DNA of 64,000 nucleotides from Lophius americanus (taxonomy: Eukaryota; Chordata; Actinopteri; Lophiiformes; Lophiidae): assembly GCA_037951165.1 (NCBI GenBank), contig JBBDHG010000032.1:9634001-9698000 (forward strand). Direction: 5' to 3'. Position numbers and translations under genes: made by a program. Below are positions 12,946-24,715 of this stretch, one piece after another. The stretch's first letter is position 1, and the number at the start of each line of letters is the position of its first letter. The notes beneath the pieces are model-generated. The model was not told the origin of the DNA. It did not search any database and saw only the letters and a program-made list of their open reading frames with translations.

Positions 12946-14745
12946 TAATAATAATAATAATAAATTTAATTTATAATGCACTTTACATTTGGATCAAAGT
13001 GCTACAAAGTAAAAGCAGATAAAAGCATCAATAAAAAAAAAAACTATATAAAAACCTGACCAAAAAGCAGCAATGCAAATTAAAAGTTATAGGTTCTGCT
13101 AAAAAGGAAAGTTTTAAGTCCTTTTTTAAATGTGTCAGTCCTCTGTGGAGCCCTCAGATGGTCAGGGAGTGCATTCCACAGACGAGGGGCAGCAGAACAG
13201 AAAGCCCGATCACCCATGGTGCTGAGCTTAGTCCAGGGAAGGAGGAGGCGGTATGAGTGGGTAGAACGGAGGGATCGTGTTCAGGTCAGTAGGGTGAGTA
13301 GTTCTTTTAAGTAGGGGGGGTGTTACCATGGATGCACTGGTGAGTGAGGAGAGAGATCTTCTAATTAATCCTGGTGGAGATGGGAAGCCAATGAAGGGAA
13401 TGAAGAACAGGGGTGATGTGTTTGTGTTTACGAACTCTCATCAGGATCCTTGCAGCACTGTTTTGAACATACTGTAGTTTTTGAAGACTTTTATCAGGGA
13501 TCCCGATGAGAAGTGCGTTACAGTAATCCAGTCTGGAGGAGACAAACGCGTGGACCAGCTTTTCAGCATCACTCAAGGTGAGTGAAGAACGTATTTGGAA
13601 ATATTTCTGAGATGGTGAAAGGAGATCTTGCAGATGTGTTTGATGTGGGATTCAAAAGTGAGTTGAGGGTCGAATCCTACGCCGAGGTTGGTGACTGATG
13701 AAGAGAGGGGAATGTCGTGACCAGAGAAGGTAATACTGGTTATGGAGGAATACTGGGTCTGATGTGGGGTGCCAATTAAAATTGCTTCGATTTTGGAACT
13801 GTTCAACTGGAGAAAGTTGTTTTTCATCCACACCTTTATCTCCTCCAGACAAGCGCGGAGAGTTGACAGGGGAGATGATGATGACGATGAGGATGGAGAG
13901 GCTGCGGAGGAACATGTGTCAGTTTTTATGTAGATTTGCATGTCATCAGCATAGCAATGGAATGAGAGACCATATTGACTGATGACATGGCCAAGGGGGA
14001 GCATGTAGAGTATGAAGAGAATGGGGCCAAGGACTGATCCCTGGGGGACCCCACAGGTGACTGTGTGTCCGGAACCTTGAACTTCCAAGGGAAACGTATT
14101 CTGTTCTGTCAGTGAGGTAGGATTGAAACCAGTTTAGGGCGGTGGCAATGAGTCCAGTGGTGTGATTTAGGCGGTGTAGGAGTATTCCATGGTCAACTGT
14201 GTCGAAAGCAGCAGACAAATCAAGGATAATCAGGAGGGAAGGTGAACCAGCATCTGCTGCCATCCGTAAGTCATTTGTGACTCTAAGCAGAGCTGTTTTT
14301 GTGCTGTGGGAGGAGCAGAAACCAGACTGAAAGGTTTCAAACAGTTTGTTGTATTGGAGGTGGTCCTGGAGGTGGGCAGCAACTACTTTTTCCAGAACTT
14401 TGGAGAGGAATGGGAGTTTGGAAATGGGCCTGTAATTAGCAAAAACTTCTGTATCAAGAGTAGGTTTTTTGAGGAGTGGTCTGATTATGGCAGCTTTTAG
14501 GGCAGGTGGAATCCCCTGGAGTGATTGGTTTATTACAACGGTGATCAGGGGACTGATGGAAGAGATGTTAGTTTTCACTAGGGTTGTAGGAAAGGGGTCC
14601 AGGGCACAGGTGGAGGGTTTCATCGTCCTGATGAAAACCTCAACCTCTTGTTGTGAGACTTCTGGGAAGCACTTTAGAGGCTGGGAGATCTCAAACTGTG
14701 AGTAAGCAGACTGGATAGGTAGATTGGAGGAACCAGAAAAGACAG
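12946..14745 (-). mobile_element. L2/Maui-like LINE, 5'-truncated, antisense
   Basis: Read on the minus strand, the element gives ANYRPISKLPFLSKVLEKVV, then SAAFDTVDHGILLHRL, a frameshift near 14,070, then CGVPQGSVLGPILFILYMLP and CYADDMQIY (the catalytic YADD), then HITPVLHSLHWLP and the C-terminal block. The tail is the TAA run at 12,946. The fingers, palm and thumb of the reverse transcriptase are all recognisable, making this the best preserved LINE in the window. The N-terminal endonuclease is missing. It lies inside the GGT/AGT array. Confidence 0.85.
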
Positions 14746-14753
14746 AACGGATT

Positions 14754-15925
14754 GGTGGTAGTAGGGGTGGTAGTGGTGGTAGGCGTGGTAGTGGTGGAAG
14801 AAATGGCAGTAGTGGTGGTAGTGGAAGAAGTGGTAGTGGTGGTAGTAGTGGAATTGGTGGCAGTAGTAATAGTGGTGTTGGCGGTAGTGGTGGTAGTAGT
14901 GGTAGTGATGGTAGTGGTGGTAGTAGTAATAGTGGTGTTGGTGGTAGTAGTGGTAGTGGTGGTAGTAGTGGTAGTATTGGTAGAAGTGGTAGTATTTGTA
15001 GTAGTGGTATTGGTGGTAGTAGTGGAGACAATGGTGGTAGTGGAAGTAGTGGTAGTGGTGGTACTGGTGGTACTGGTGATTGTAGATTTAGTGGTGGTGG
15101 TGGTGGTAGTAGTGGTAGTGGTGATAGGAGTGGTAGTGGTGGTATTAGTGGTGGTAGTGATGGTAGTAGCAGTAGTGGTGGTAGTAGTGGTAGTGATGGT
15201 AGTGGCAGTCTTGGTAGTAGTTGTAGTAGTGGTGGTAGTGGTAGTGGTAGTATTGGTAGTGGTAGTAGTGGAGGTAATGGTGGTAGTGGAAGTAGTGGTA
15301 GTGGTGGTGGTAGTAGTGGTAGTAGTGGTGGTAGTGGTAGTAGTGGTAGTAGTGGAGGTAATGGTGGTAGTGGTGGTAGTAGTAGTGGTGGTAGTAGTGG
15401 TAGTGGTTGTTGTAGTAGTAGTGATGTTAGTAGTGGTAGTGGTGGGAGTGTTGGTAGTCGTGGTAGTTTTGGTAATGGTGGTGGTAGTGATAGTGGTGGT
15501 GTTGGTGGTAGTGGTTGTAGTGGTAGTAGTGGTATTTTTGGTAATGGTGGTAGTAGTGATAGTAGTGGTGGTGGTGGTAGTGGTGGTAGTACTGGTAACG
15601 ATGATAATAGTGGTGTTAGTGGTAGTGATTGTATTAGTGGTAGTAGTGTTGGTAGTGGTCGTAGTAGTAATGATGGTAGTTGTGGTAGTGGTGGAAAAAA
15701 TGGTGGTAGTGGTGCTAGTGGAAGAAGTTGTAGTGGTGGTAATAGTGGTAGTGGTGGTAGTAGTAATTGTGGGGTTGGCGGTAGTAGTGGTAGTGGTGGT
15801 AGTAGTGGTAGTAGTGGTAGTAGTGGTAGTAGTGGAAACAATGGTGTTGGTGGTGGTGGCAGTGGTAGTGGTGGTAGTAGTGGTAGTGGTGGTATAAGTG
15901 GTAGTAGTGGTGGTAGTGGTAGTAG
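14754..15925. repeat. GGT/AGT trinucleotide array, right part
   Basis: About 1.17 kb of (GGTAGT)n-type repeat with interruptions. The long glycine/serine and valine frames on the plus strand and the proline/leucine frame on the minus strand have no start context, splice support or codon variety, so I do not call them genes. G strand is plus throughout. Confidence 0.92.
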
Positions 15926-15978
15926 TGTTAGTATTACTTTTCGTGATTATTAACTGCTTGCACAGCTGTTATTGCTCT

Positions 15979-16005
15979 GCCTACATTTGTAAAGCAAATG
16001 TAGGC
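15979..16005. repeat. Perfect short hairpin, 11-bp arms
   Basis: GCCTACATTTG, a 5-base loop TAAAG, then CAAATGTAGGC. It sits at the edge between the trinucleotide array and the LINE relic downstream. Confidence 0.8.
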
Positions 16006-16019
16006 CACCACTACAGGCG

Positions 16020-16690
16020 CCCATTGGTCCAGGATGAGACAAAAGCTAAGGCGGAGAAAGAAAACCAAAGCAAGATGGTAGGTATGTACCAGGAAGGAGC
16101 CCGGACCAGATTAGAGCACACAGAACCTCGCAAGATCACCTGGACAGAGCTCTTCAAAGCTGAAGTTTTGCATAACAAGTTCCTTATCCTGTTGATTTAT
16201 GACATTCTCCCCAGCCCAGCAAACCTACACTGCTGGGGCAAGGCAAACACTCCAGTACGCCAACTGTGCAAGAAGAGAGGCACCCAACGCACAACCTCAG
16301 CTGCTGCCCGAAAGCATTGAGGGAGGGACGATACCACTCGCCCTACAATTAAGTCAACAGCGATCCAGACCAGCATGATCCAGCTTGATTCTAGAAAATC
16401 CTTCTCCTTCATCAGAGTGGGAGAGAAGATACAACCCCAGCCAAGAGCCACAGGTGGGCCTCTTTCTACGGGACTGCCAGCTCCAGGTCGACCTTGGAAG
16501 GCAGCTTTAGTTTCCAGGAAACCTTGCAATTACAACACACCGCCCAGATATCGTGATGATATCAGAGCAAACAGAACAGGTCGCCATCCTGGAACTTCCA
16601 GTCCCCTGGGAAGACTGACTCAAGGAGGCCAACACGCGTAGAAACAGCAAATAAGCAGAGCTGGTGGCAGAGTGCCGGAGCAATGGCTGA
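16020..16690 (+). mobile_element. Degenerate LINE C-terminus (zinc knuckle / RLE type)
   Basis: A broken frame resembles the C-terminal region of a fish non-LTR element: ITWTELFKAEVLHNKFLIL, YDILPSPANLHCWGK, TPVRQLCKKRGT (cysteine-rich knuckle, partly lost), then FIRVGEKIQPQPRATGG and, after frameshifts, ISEQTEQVAILELPVPWED. The RPD..ELTVPWE type block in relatives looks like a restriction-like endonuclease active-site region, which is my inference. Several stops and frameshifts make it non-functional. Confidence 0.6.
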
Positions 16691-18589
16691 GGTAAAGTTC
16701 AGATAATTTCCAATCCCACGCATACGTGCTCAGCACATAAAGATGGATGTTTTGCACTGGACCCCTAGCACAAAAAGGTGCTTCAAATAAATGACTTCAT
16801 CTTTTGACAAACAAAAGACTGACATCAGGGAGAAATGTCTGACTGGAAGAACACCAGTTTGGTCGACAGTGAACATGTGTTACTGTGTCATGCCGAGCTA
16901 TATGGCAACCACAGAAAAAGGGAGAAAACAAGGAGGAAGCCGCTGTCCAGATGTCTAATGGTGCAGCAAGAATGCATAAACAGCATCACCAGATTATCTT
17001 TGGGCACACAGCTTGTTCAGTCTTGGCGTGTAAAACCACCATAATCTGTAGCCATAACTTTGCTGTCCAAAACATAGCATTATGTTACAGAAATACTCAT
17101 CCAATGGGCATCTGACGGCCTCTGTTGTTTTTTCCTGTTTAATTGTTGGATGCAATGAAGCAAATCTTAGAAACAGGACCAAAACTTGCTCCTCAAAGGG
17201 TTGTTATTAATTCATGTATTTGATCTCCTCATGCCCCACTCTAGCTCTATGGTCTGTCATCAAATCATCATCATCATGGCATAAAAAGCTACGCTACAAG
17301 TTCTCAGGCTATGGTTATTCATGTTCCGTATTTGCTACTATGAGTGCACTGCTTTCCCTTTCATTACAAAATATCATGAGGAGGTAGAATATGAATCCAA
17401 GAAAAAGAAGGGCTTCTATTCTTCTCATTCCAAATATAATTTGTCTAACAAACGTTCCTCTTGATCAGTCTGAATGTTTGGCTGAGCCTACATTTTTTTG
17501 CCTGTTCCAAGCCATCTGCCACAAAGCAACACTGACTCACACTGGCTCGCCTCCACTCTCTGAGAATTTACAATCCTCCTTTTTCCTTTTTGATCAAATC
17601 ACCATGTACTGTTCTTTCCCCCAGTGTTTCACATGGCTGCTGCAATCAGGCACCGGCCTGAGAGCGGGGATGAAAGGTGCTGCAGATATTAGGGCGGACA
17701 TGGACAGTCTGGCTGTATGATGTTGATCACATGTCTCCAAGGCTGGGACACGTAATGACAAAATGCTCACACACAAACTCATGATCTCAATGAACGGATT
17801 ATTACATCTGCATTTCTCTCTTTGTCCTCTCTCCTTTCTTAATTCCTCTCCCTCCCTCCAGGCGTTGTTGTTTGACGGCACAATGATTGCGAGGTTTGTC
17901 TTCAACCATTCACGAGAATCCGGGGCGGCATACTAAATTACATTGATGGGCAGCATTTCTTTCGTTTGTTTGCTTCAGTTGATTTTGTCTTTGTTTACTT
18001 TGGCACAGTCAGGGAGTCGGAGAGAAGCTCATGGGTGTGGTAAAGCAGCGGGAAACAAGAGATCATCTGTCCAAGAGCCAGACTTAAAGCAGAAGTCCCT
18101 GTTTGGCATCAAAGGTCTTGTTAGTCAGAATGCTAACAATGCCCCACGTCTTTCCACTGAAACTTTTCTCTCTCTCTGGGTCATGTGTAGGCACTCCAGA
18201 AGTCAAGAAGCTCAAGGCACAGACCTACAGAGGCTCCTTCAAATACATCGTCAATCTCTGCCTAGACTGAGAGGTACAAAAAGTGAGCATGTGGATTCAA
18301 ATTCTGAATAAATTAGTCTCCTTCAGTTCAAGCTAGAGAATCATTTTATGATTTAATTTGACATCTGCCAATGATGTCACGTTTGCTTTCCAGTTTGTTT
18401 ATGGTCTGTTTGTCAGTGGTACCGGTCCATTACATTTTGGAATGATTTTGAAAGACAGCATTGATACATAAGTTAGTTTCCACTTTCGTTGAATGTAAAA
18501 ACCGTAATGCAGGTTTGTATCCATGTATTCTTGTGGAGAGAGAGAGCTGAGCTGTCAGCAACGCTCTCAGCTTACCAGTTCATCGACAT
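16691..18589. other. Intergenic, no gene recognised
   Basis: Open frames up to 122 codons occur but none carries a domain, signal peptide or splice context I can support. Confidence 0.4.
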
Positions 18590-19030
18590 TCTAACCTATG
18601 ATCTCACCTGTGGTAATGAGCTCCGGGTAGTGACAGAGAGAATGAGTTGGCGAAAACCAAGTGATGAAATGAATTTACTTTTTAGCGTGGTAGGGCTCAG
18701 CATTAGAGGTAAGGTGTTTAGACATCCTGAGGTAATTAGGAGTAGAGCTGCTGCTCCTCCTTCATATAGAAAGGAGCCTGTTTAGGTGGTCTGATGAGGA
18801 TTCCTCCAGGGAGCCAACCTTTGGACGTTCTCTACCTTTGGCTAACTTCGAGGAAAGCTGCGGCATAGACCGACTCTCTGGTGAGTTTGCAATCGTATCC
18901 GACCTTCGAACTCTGATCCCTCAGGATCACCTGGACGGCATTGCTGGAGAAAGGGACACGATGAACTTGGTCAGCCAGCCACACAGGGTATTCCAGCTGA
19001 TGGATGGATGGGTGTGTGGATGGTAGTGAA
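18590..19030 (+). mobile_element. RTE/Rex3-like LINE 3' fragment
   Basis: Matches the teleost RTE-type consensus in order: GAGCTCCGGGTAGTGACAGA, GGTAGGGCTCAGCATTAGAG, AGAGCTGCTGCTCCTCC, GGAGCCTGTTTAGGTGGTCT, and it ends in GATGGATGGATGG. The frame is broken by indels. Encodes only the tail of the reverse transcriptase. Confidence 0.72.
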
Positions 19031-19534
19031 TAAAGAGGGAGAATGTTCTAATAGTTTGTGATTTCATGCTAAGGCACTTAAAGCCTCCTACCCAAGGGCT
19101 GAAACCCAGAAACGTCTCCAACAAATGAAAATAATCATAATCAGGAGGGAAAAAAAACCTTGCAGAGTCTCGACAGATCCTATTATAAACTTATTTTGTT
19201 TAGATTGTGAGGCCATGCTGACTTTCCAGCCATACACAATCACATTATGAAATATTTATAATACTTGAACATAACCATTTACAGATATTTAGTTGCATTT
19301 GGCTACTTGCATGTCATGAAAGAGCTTTAGTTAAAGACATGCCCCCTATGTTCTCTATTTAGAGGGAATCTTATACTGACTGGTGTGTTGTCCCTTGGAC
19401 TGAGGTGGCCAGTCAGCTCATCCAAACACACACACAAACACACACCCTGTGAACCCTAGGTGGTATGTCTGCATCTAACTCCTAATGAAGCTCCCCATGT
19501 CATCTGAAACGTTAGCACTTCTCTCTATCACACT

Positions 19535-19542
19535 CACAGACT

Positions 19543-19578
<36 letters not shown>

Positions 19579-19579
19579 T
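19535..19579. repeat. (GA)n microsatellite
   Basis: Runs of GAGAGA with a few interruptions. Confidence 0.85.
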
Positions 19580-19679
19580 GCAGAGAGGACTACAAAGTTA
19601 TCTGTGTTCATTACAAGAGCTGTGTAGTAAAACTCTCATGTGTGCTTATGTTAGGAGGTTAAGGCATAAAACACTTATT

Positions 19680-19790
19680 AGTTAAAAAAAACTCCCCCTA
19701 ATGAGTAAAATAAGAACTACTGGAATAAAGTATAATATACAGTATAGACATGACAGATCTCCTTGAGTTAATTTAGATGTACCAACTATG
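19680..19790 (-). repeat. 147-bp-monomer repeat, single inverted unit (copy 2)
   Basis: ACTCCCCCTAATGAGTAAAA followed by AGATCTCCTTGAGTTAATTT matches the right arm of the foldback at 63,224-63,560. One monomer only. Confidence 0.6.
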
Positions 19791-19964
19791 GCCTGACAAT
19801 TTTGGAGATAAAGTTCCTCCTATAGTCCAAACTATAAAACTGAATATACCCAAAAGCACTCCAGTTCTTCCTCGCACTAAGGTCCATGACATATATTTTG
19901 AGTTATCGCGTTCACATGAAGGATCAGTGGCGGTGGTGATGACGAACATAATAATAGAAATCCT

Positions 19965-20110
19965 TCATTCATCACATCCATACACAGTACAACATAGTGA
20001 AATTCTTTGTCTGGGTTGGACCCATCCCTGAGGGCAGCCCCCTAGAAGCGCCTGGGGAGCTAGGGCCTCAGGATCCTGCTCAAGGACCCCACGACATGTA
20101 GAGACATCAA
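19965..20110 (+). repeat. Interspersed fish repeat (SINE-like)
   Basis: Contains AGTGAAATTCTTTGTCTGGG, GACCCATCCCTGAGGG, CGCCTGGGGAGCTAGGG and CTGCTCAAGGACCC, landmarks of a common teleost repeat. The copy at 56,930-57,105 is the same family. Confidence 0.6.
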
Positions 20111-23100
20111 ATCCCCTACTTTTTGTGGATATATAACTTAGAATACCAGGAGTCCTCCCGCACTTGCTGCTCAATACTTCACAAATGACATGACATTTTC
20201 TAACTTCAGGTCAGTCAATGCGTGAACTGTTCTTGATCACAGATATTTAGGGCTGTCAATCCCTTTCACATGACTTTCATTTTGGAACAGTTACATCCCG
20301 ACTGTTGAAATCCTGAAAGTAAAGAAACACAACTGAGTTTTGAATTGATGAATACAAACAATGAGACGGGTTTTACACCTCGATACTTAATTACTGCTTC
20401 ATATTTCGCATTACGTTATATTTGCTTATTATTTCAACCTTTGCCTTTGCCAGCGGGTCGCTGAAACGTTCAACATTCAAATGTGCAAAAGAAAATAATA
20501 TTTTAAGAACTGCACATGTATATACGCCGTATATGTGCATTGATTACTCATTTCAAGCTGTCCGGAGAAGAAGTGCTGAAGAAGTAAAAAACCTGGGCCT
20601 GCTGGTGGTGTTAGATGAGCGAGAGTATCACTATGGTAAACAAATATCAGACTCTGGCAAACTCTCAAGTCTCTAGGACAAACATTCATGTTGATCTGTT
20701 CAAACTGGGTTCTTGGGACCAGTCTTTATCAAACTTTTCCCTTAATCCCATCAAATTGTAGCAAGGGATCTTGAGAGTCAGACAGGTCTGATCTGAAGTA
20801 TTTCAAAGTACTCAGTATACAAAAAAAGTGTAGATGAGAGGAGGACTAAAGTTTGTACATGCGGCACTTAGTTCAATGTTCATGTTAAATTACCGAAACG
20901 TTTGAGCTTCAGGGATATTTTTTGTAGTTCCATTCAGTGAAATGTTGATGTGTTGATGTCACGAAGCAACAGACAGACGGAGTACGAATCCAAAGCACAG
21001 CAGGAAAAGCAAGCAAGTAGTTGCCTCTCCGAGTCAACCATATCCGACATGCGCCGAATGAAGGAAAATCATGTTTCTTTTTAACACCATATAAAATTAC
21101 AGCATGGGGTGTGTACGTGTGTGTGTACGTGTGTGTGTACGTGTGTGTGTACGTGTGTGTGTACGTGTGTGTGTCTTTGTCTATCGATGTTGTTTATGTG
21201 TGTTTGTCCGCATAATTAACCCTTATAAAATCAGGTATGCCGACTGAAAACATCCCCTTTATAGTAACAGGCTGACATCCAGCAGGTCAGAGGGTTCACT
21301 CATGTCAAAAGTCACCTGAGGTGTAAGGGTGCAGGTGCAGATAGGGGCAATGCTTGCACTGGAAACACACAAATAAACACAGCAGTAATGTCATCTATAA
21401 GATTGCCTTAATTCAAAGAAGTGCCAGGAGAGACATCGAGAGTGATACTGGCCTCTCGGTACACATGGTTAATGTCTCAGAACCTTTCCAAACAAGCTAT
21501 CAGCTCCTAAAGAGAGGTCAAAGGCCACGTGTTATCTGTCCCTCTTTCTCTTGTTGATATTGGCGGTTCTGCGCTCGACTCAGTGTGTCAAGAGTACCCT
21601 GTTTCAGCCAAGGTCTACCATGAAAATAACTTGACATAAAATTGTGTAATCAATGCTGCTCATTGTGTATTTTAAGAACAACATTGATTAATGGTTTGAC
21701 AAATAAAGGATTCAAACTGTTGTGTTGCTTCTTCTACTTTAGTATCTCTTCCCTGCGTTTGTAAGACGAAAACTGTACGACCTCTAAGAGGTTACGTTAT
21801 TATAACTGCTATTTCAATGACATCTGAGTCAAGCTGGGAGGAGGACCTTACACCAATATATATATATATTTTAAACTTCCCCATTTGTTTCTCTGTCGGA
21901 CTCTTTGTTTCAAGGATTTGGCACATTTTACTATATTTTAGAGCTGACCTAAATTTTTCATCTCCTCCATTTTTACGTTTCTTTTTCCCCAGAAACAGTA
22001 TACCCTACCAGGATGTCCCCTGTTTTATACCACCATGTTTTGTCTCATTTGTTTTTCCAACTAGTTGAACGTTCATCTTATTGTCTCATTTATCAAATCA
22101 TATCAATCATCATCTCTTGGCTGGAGATGAAGATCAGACATTATTACACTCTTCATTAAAGAGAGTGGCTGCTATTTATGTTGCGATCACAACTCTGCCA
22201 CTGCACTCATGGGAGAGACCATCCCCAATGTCTGCACTCAATAATGGATTTAGGATTCTATTTTTACTCTCACTTTCTTTCTCTCATCTCTGTTACTTGA
22301 CCAGCTCTCATTATAATTATAGCTGTTGGCCACCATAAAACAGGCTGTCACAGAAATAGCCATGGCCATGGTACAGAGGCAGTTATCTGATAGACGCACA
22401 AGAAGCTCCTGTCATGTAGTTGAAACAGGAAAAAGAAAACAGGTTAAATGTCACTGCCATTTGGAAAAGGTTGCAATATTTGTGGAGTTAAATTCAATTG
22501 TGCATTCAATCAAAATTGTACAAAACACAGATATATTAAAGGGGGATTCTTGTAATTTTAGACCCTTCTGTCCAACAGAAGAACATTCAAACTGAGTGAA
22601 AGCAATAGAATTGCAACAGTATGTATGTATTTTCAGGATATGTTTATTCAAGGATGACTATGATCTGCCAAAAACAAGCACTTTTTTAACAACAATTTTT
22701 TGTTTGACCAAGTTAATGAAGGAAGGAAATGAAATTTTGCATTGCAATCGAAGATTTAATTTGGAAATAAAATTTAGGAGAAATTTTAAAATAGCGGATT
22801 GAAATGATTAATGCAGCATTCAAGTACAACATTAAAATATAAAACATATGGCAATCCATTCTTTAAAAAAAATAAAGAATCTACTGAATAAGCGGTGTAA
22901 AGTGATGAGTTAAGGCTGAGCAATAAAATCCCACTAAAATCACATAAAGATGAAAAAGCAACCGTTTTGTTTAAGTTATGTAACTAATAATGTGTTTACA
23001 GTGGGGTTACTTCAGCTTTTTCACATCTCAAGGCCCTGATGGTAAACAACAAGTACCAGAGTCATGGCAGCAGCCTGCTTCCTTGATTCAGGCCAATACA

Positions 23101-23330
23101 CTCATTAATGATCATTAGCGCACTCTGCTGGCAGACACTACGAACTACAGGACATAATCATCAGCGCGCTCAGACGGACAATAATTGCCGTATTTGTAGG
23201 ATAATTTCACACTATGTACAATATTTGAACCTTTTAGTGACTTATTTTTAAAATGTAATTTTATTTATTTGTCGACACCAGTTTGTGGACCCTGTGTGAC
23301 ACAGGTTCCAGACAGGCCTTGACTGTGTTT
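20111..23330. other. Intergenic; 12-bp minisatellite, no gene
   Basis: No exon recognised. At 21,112-21,172 five copies of the 12-mer TACGTGTGTGTG form a minisatellite; the open frame over it is a by-product. Confidence 0.5.
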
Positions 23331-23503
23331 ACGCTCCTACTCCTTGTGACGTAACTTCCAGCCATCAAACTTTTCCTGGCGACGTCACGAGCATTGCGTC
23401 ATATTGGAAATATCACAATCTGGTGGGAAAAAAAGGGCCGGAGATTCAGCAAAAGAAAAGGTTCATTTATTTTAGTTACGATTTTGTCCGACCACGAATC
23501 AGA
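23330..23503 (+). promoter_or_regulatory. Putative CCDC112 copy A promoter
   Basis: Just upstream of the proposed start of copy A lie TGTGACGTAAC (about 23,345) and GCGACGTCACGAG (about 23,380), which resemble CRE/ATF half and full sites, plus GCGTCATATTGG. No equivalent sequence precedes copy B. Transcription start is not determined. Confidence 0.4.
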
Positions 23504-24327
23504 ATGCAAAGCAGACAAGTATGATAATATTCTTCCAATTACCTTAAGACTACTCTAGTAACCACTCTACTAGCAGATGAACATTTGACATTCAGCTTTT
23601 AAACTATGTTGTATTCGACAACAGCTGTTTGACGTTTTTAAAACAGGAGATTTTTATGACATTTTTCATTAAACATAAGCGATGGAGTCTGGTTAGCTAG
23701 CTAATTAATGCTAACTAACTTCAGCTATTTTTCTGGAGAGGGAAACTGACTGCGAACCAAGATTTCACATAATGTTGCACTGATGCGAGAAACATTGCTG
23801 CCAATCTGATGCACAAGACTCAATGATTACTGTTAATATTATTTATTTTGGTAGTTTGAAAATTATCAAATTAAATTAATTTCGCTGCCGAAATTGGTTT
23901 CCATATTGGTTGGTTAGAGGTGAAGCAGTGACCCCCGTTTGACGCAGTGTTCCCTTATCGAAGACAACGTTGTGGAATTCCAATTCCTGAAAATGATGGA
24001 ATGTATTTTTGACATCATTGTTAAATATCCCACTATGATCAGCCTTTGTGTTTTGGTTCGTGTAGGCAGAGAGAGACGCCAGTGCCACACAATGCACATC
24101 AGAGGATCACCAGAATGACAGATGGAAAGCTGCATTCTTCCTTAGTGAAGCAGGGAAGAACAAGAGACTGTAAGGACCCAATTCATGTTTCAATATTTTT
24201 CAAATCTGCTAACGCACTAACAAATATAAAAATGTCACCGAAAAGTGGGGGAAATTATGGGATCGCTCATGTGTCAGCTCTGCGTCGCACATCTTTGCTT
24301 TTAATGTGATTATGCACAAATAACATG

Positions 24328-24361
24328 GGTCATTTCCAAATTGTATCATTTGGAAATGACC
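24328..24361. repeat. Perfect hairpin, 13-bp arms
   Basis: GGTCATTTCCAAA, 8-base loop TTGTATCA, TTTGGAAATGACC, at the left edge of repeat copy 3 in CCDC112 copy A intron 2. Confidence 0.85.
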
Positions 24362-24364
24362 TTG

Positions 24365-24715
24365 GTGCGTGGATGAACTGGATTGATTTTGGGATAGGTC
24401 GGTTTTATATTTCCAACACTAGGGGGAGCTTTATGTCCAAACGATTTAGTCCATAATTTCTCAAAAGTTGGTCCGAATAAGTCATATTTGGTCAACATGA
24501 ATCAATTCAAGGAGATCTATCTTGTATGCATTGCGTTTTACTCTAATAGTCCATAATTTAGTAACTAGAGGAGCTTTTTACCAAAAACATTGTTTTTCAG
24601 ATATAGCTTTCTGACAGGTGGTCCGATATAGTCCAAACTTGATGCATATGAATTGACTAGAGGAGCTCCATCTTGGTTACATCATATCTTACTCTAACAG
24701 TTAATGAAAAGACTA
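24365..24715 (+). repeat. 147-bp-monomer repeat with CTCF-like cores (copy 3)
   Basis: Core CACTAGGGGGAGC at 24,417 and a diverged core AACTAGAGGAGC 146 bp further on, with shared internal blocks such as GGTCCGATATAGTCCAAACT. In intron 2 of CCDC112 copy A; copy B has no equivalent in its intron 2, so it was inserted after the duplication or lost from B. Confidence 0.65.

Noticed and set aside
12429..13022. 197-residue valine-rich frame
   Set aside because: By-product of the left trinucleotide array.
13946..15841. 631-residue minus-strand frame with a proline/leucine-rich start
   Set aside because: The N-terminal half is the antisense of the array fused by chance to the LINE reverse transcriptase; not a gene.
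14724..15953. 409-residue glycine/serine-rich and 381-residue valine-rich open frames
   Set aside because: They are translations of the GGT/AGT array in different frames; no domain, splice context or codon variety.
16375..16641. 88-residue plus-strand frame as a new gene
   Set aside because: Its parts match a degenerate LINE C-terminus read partly out of frame.
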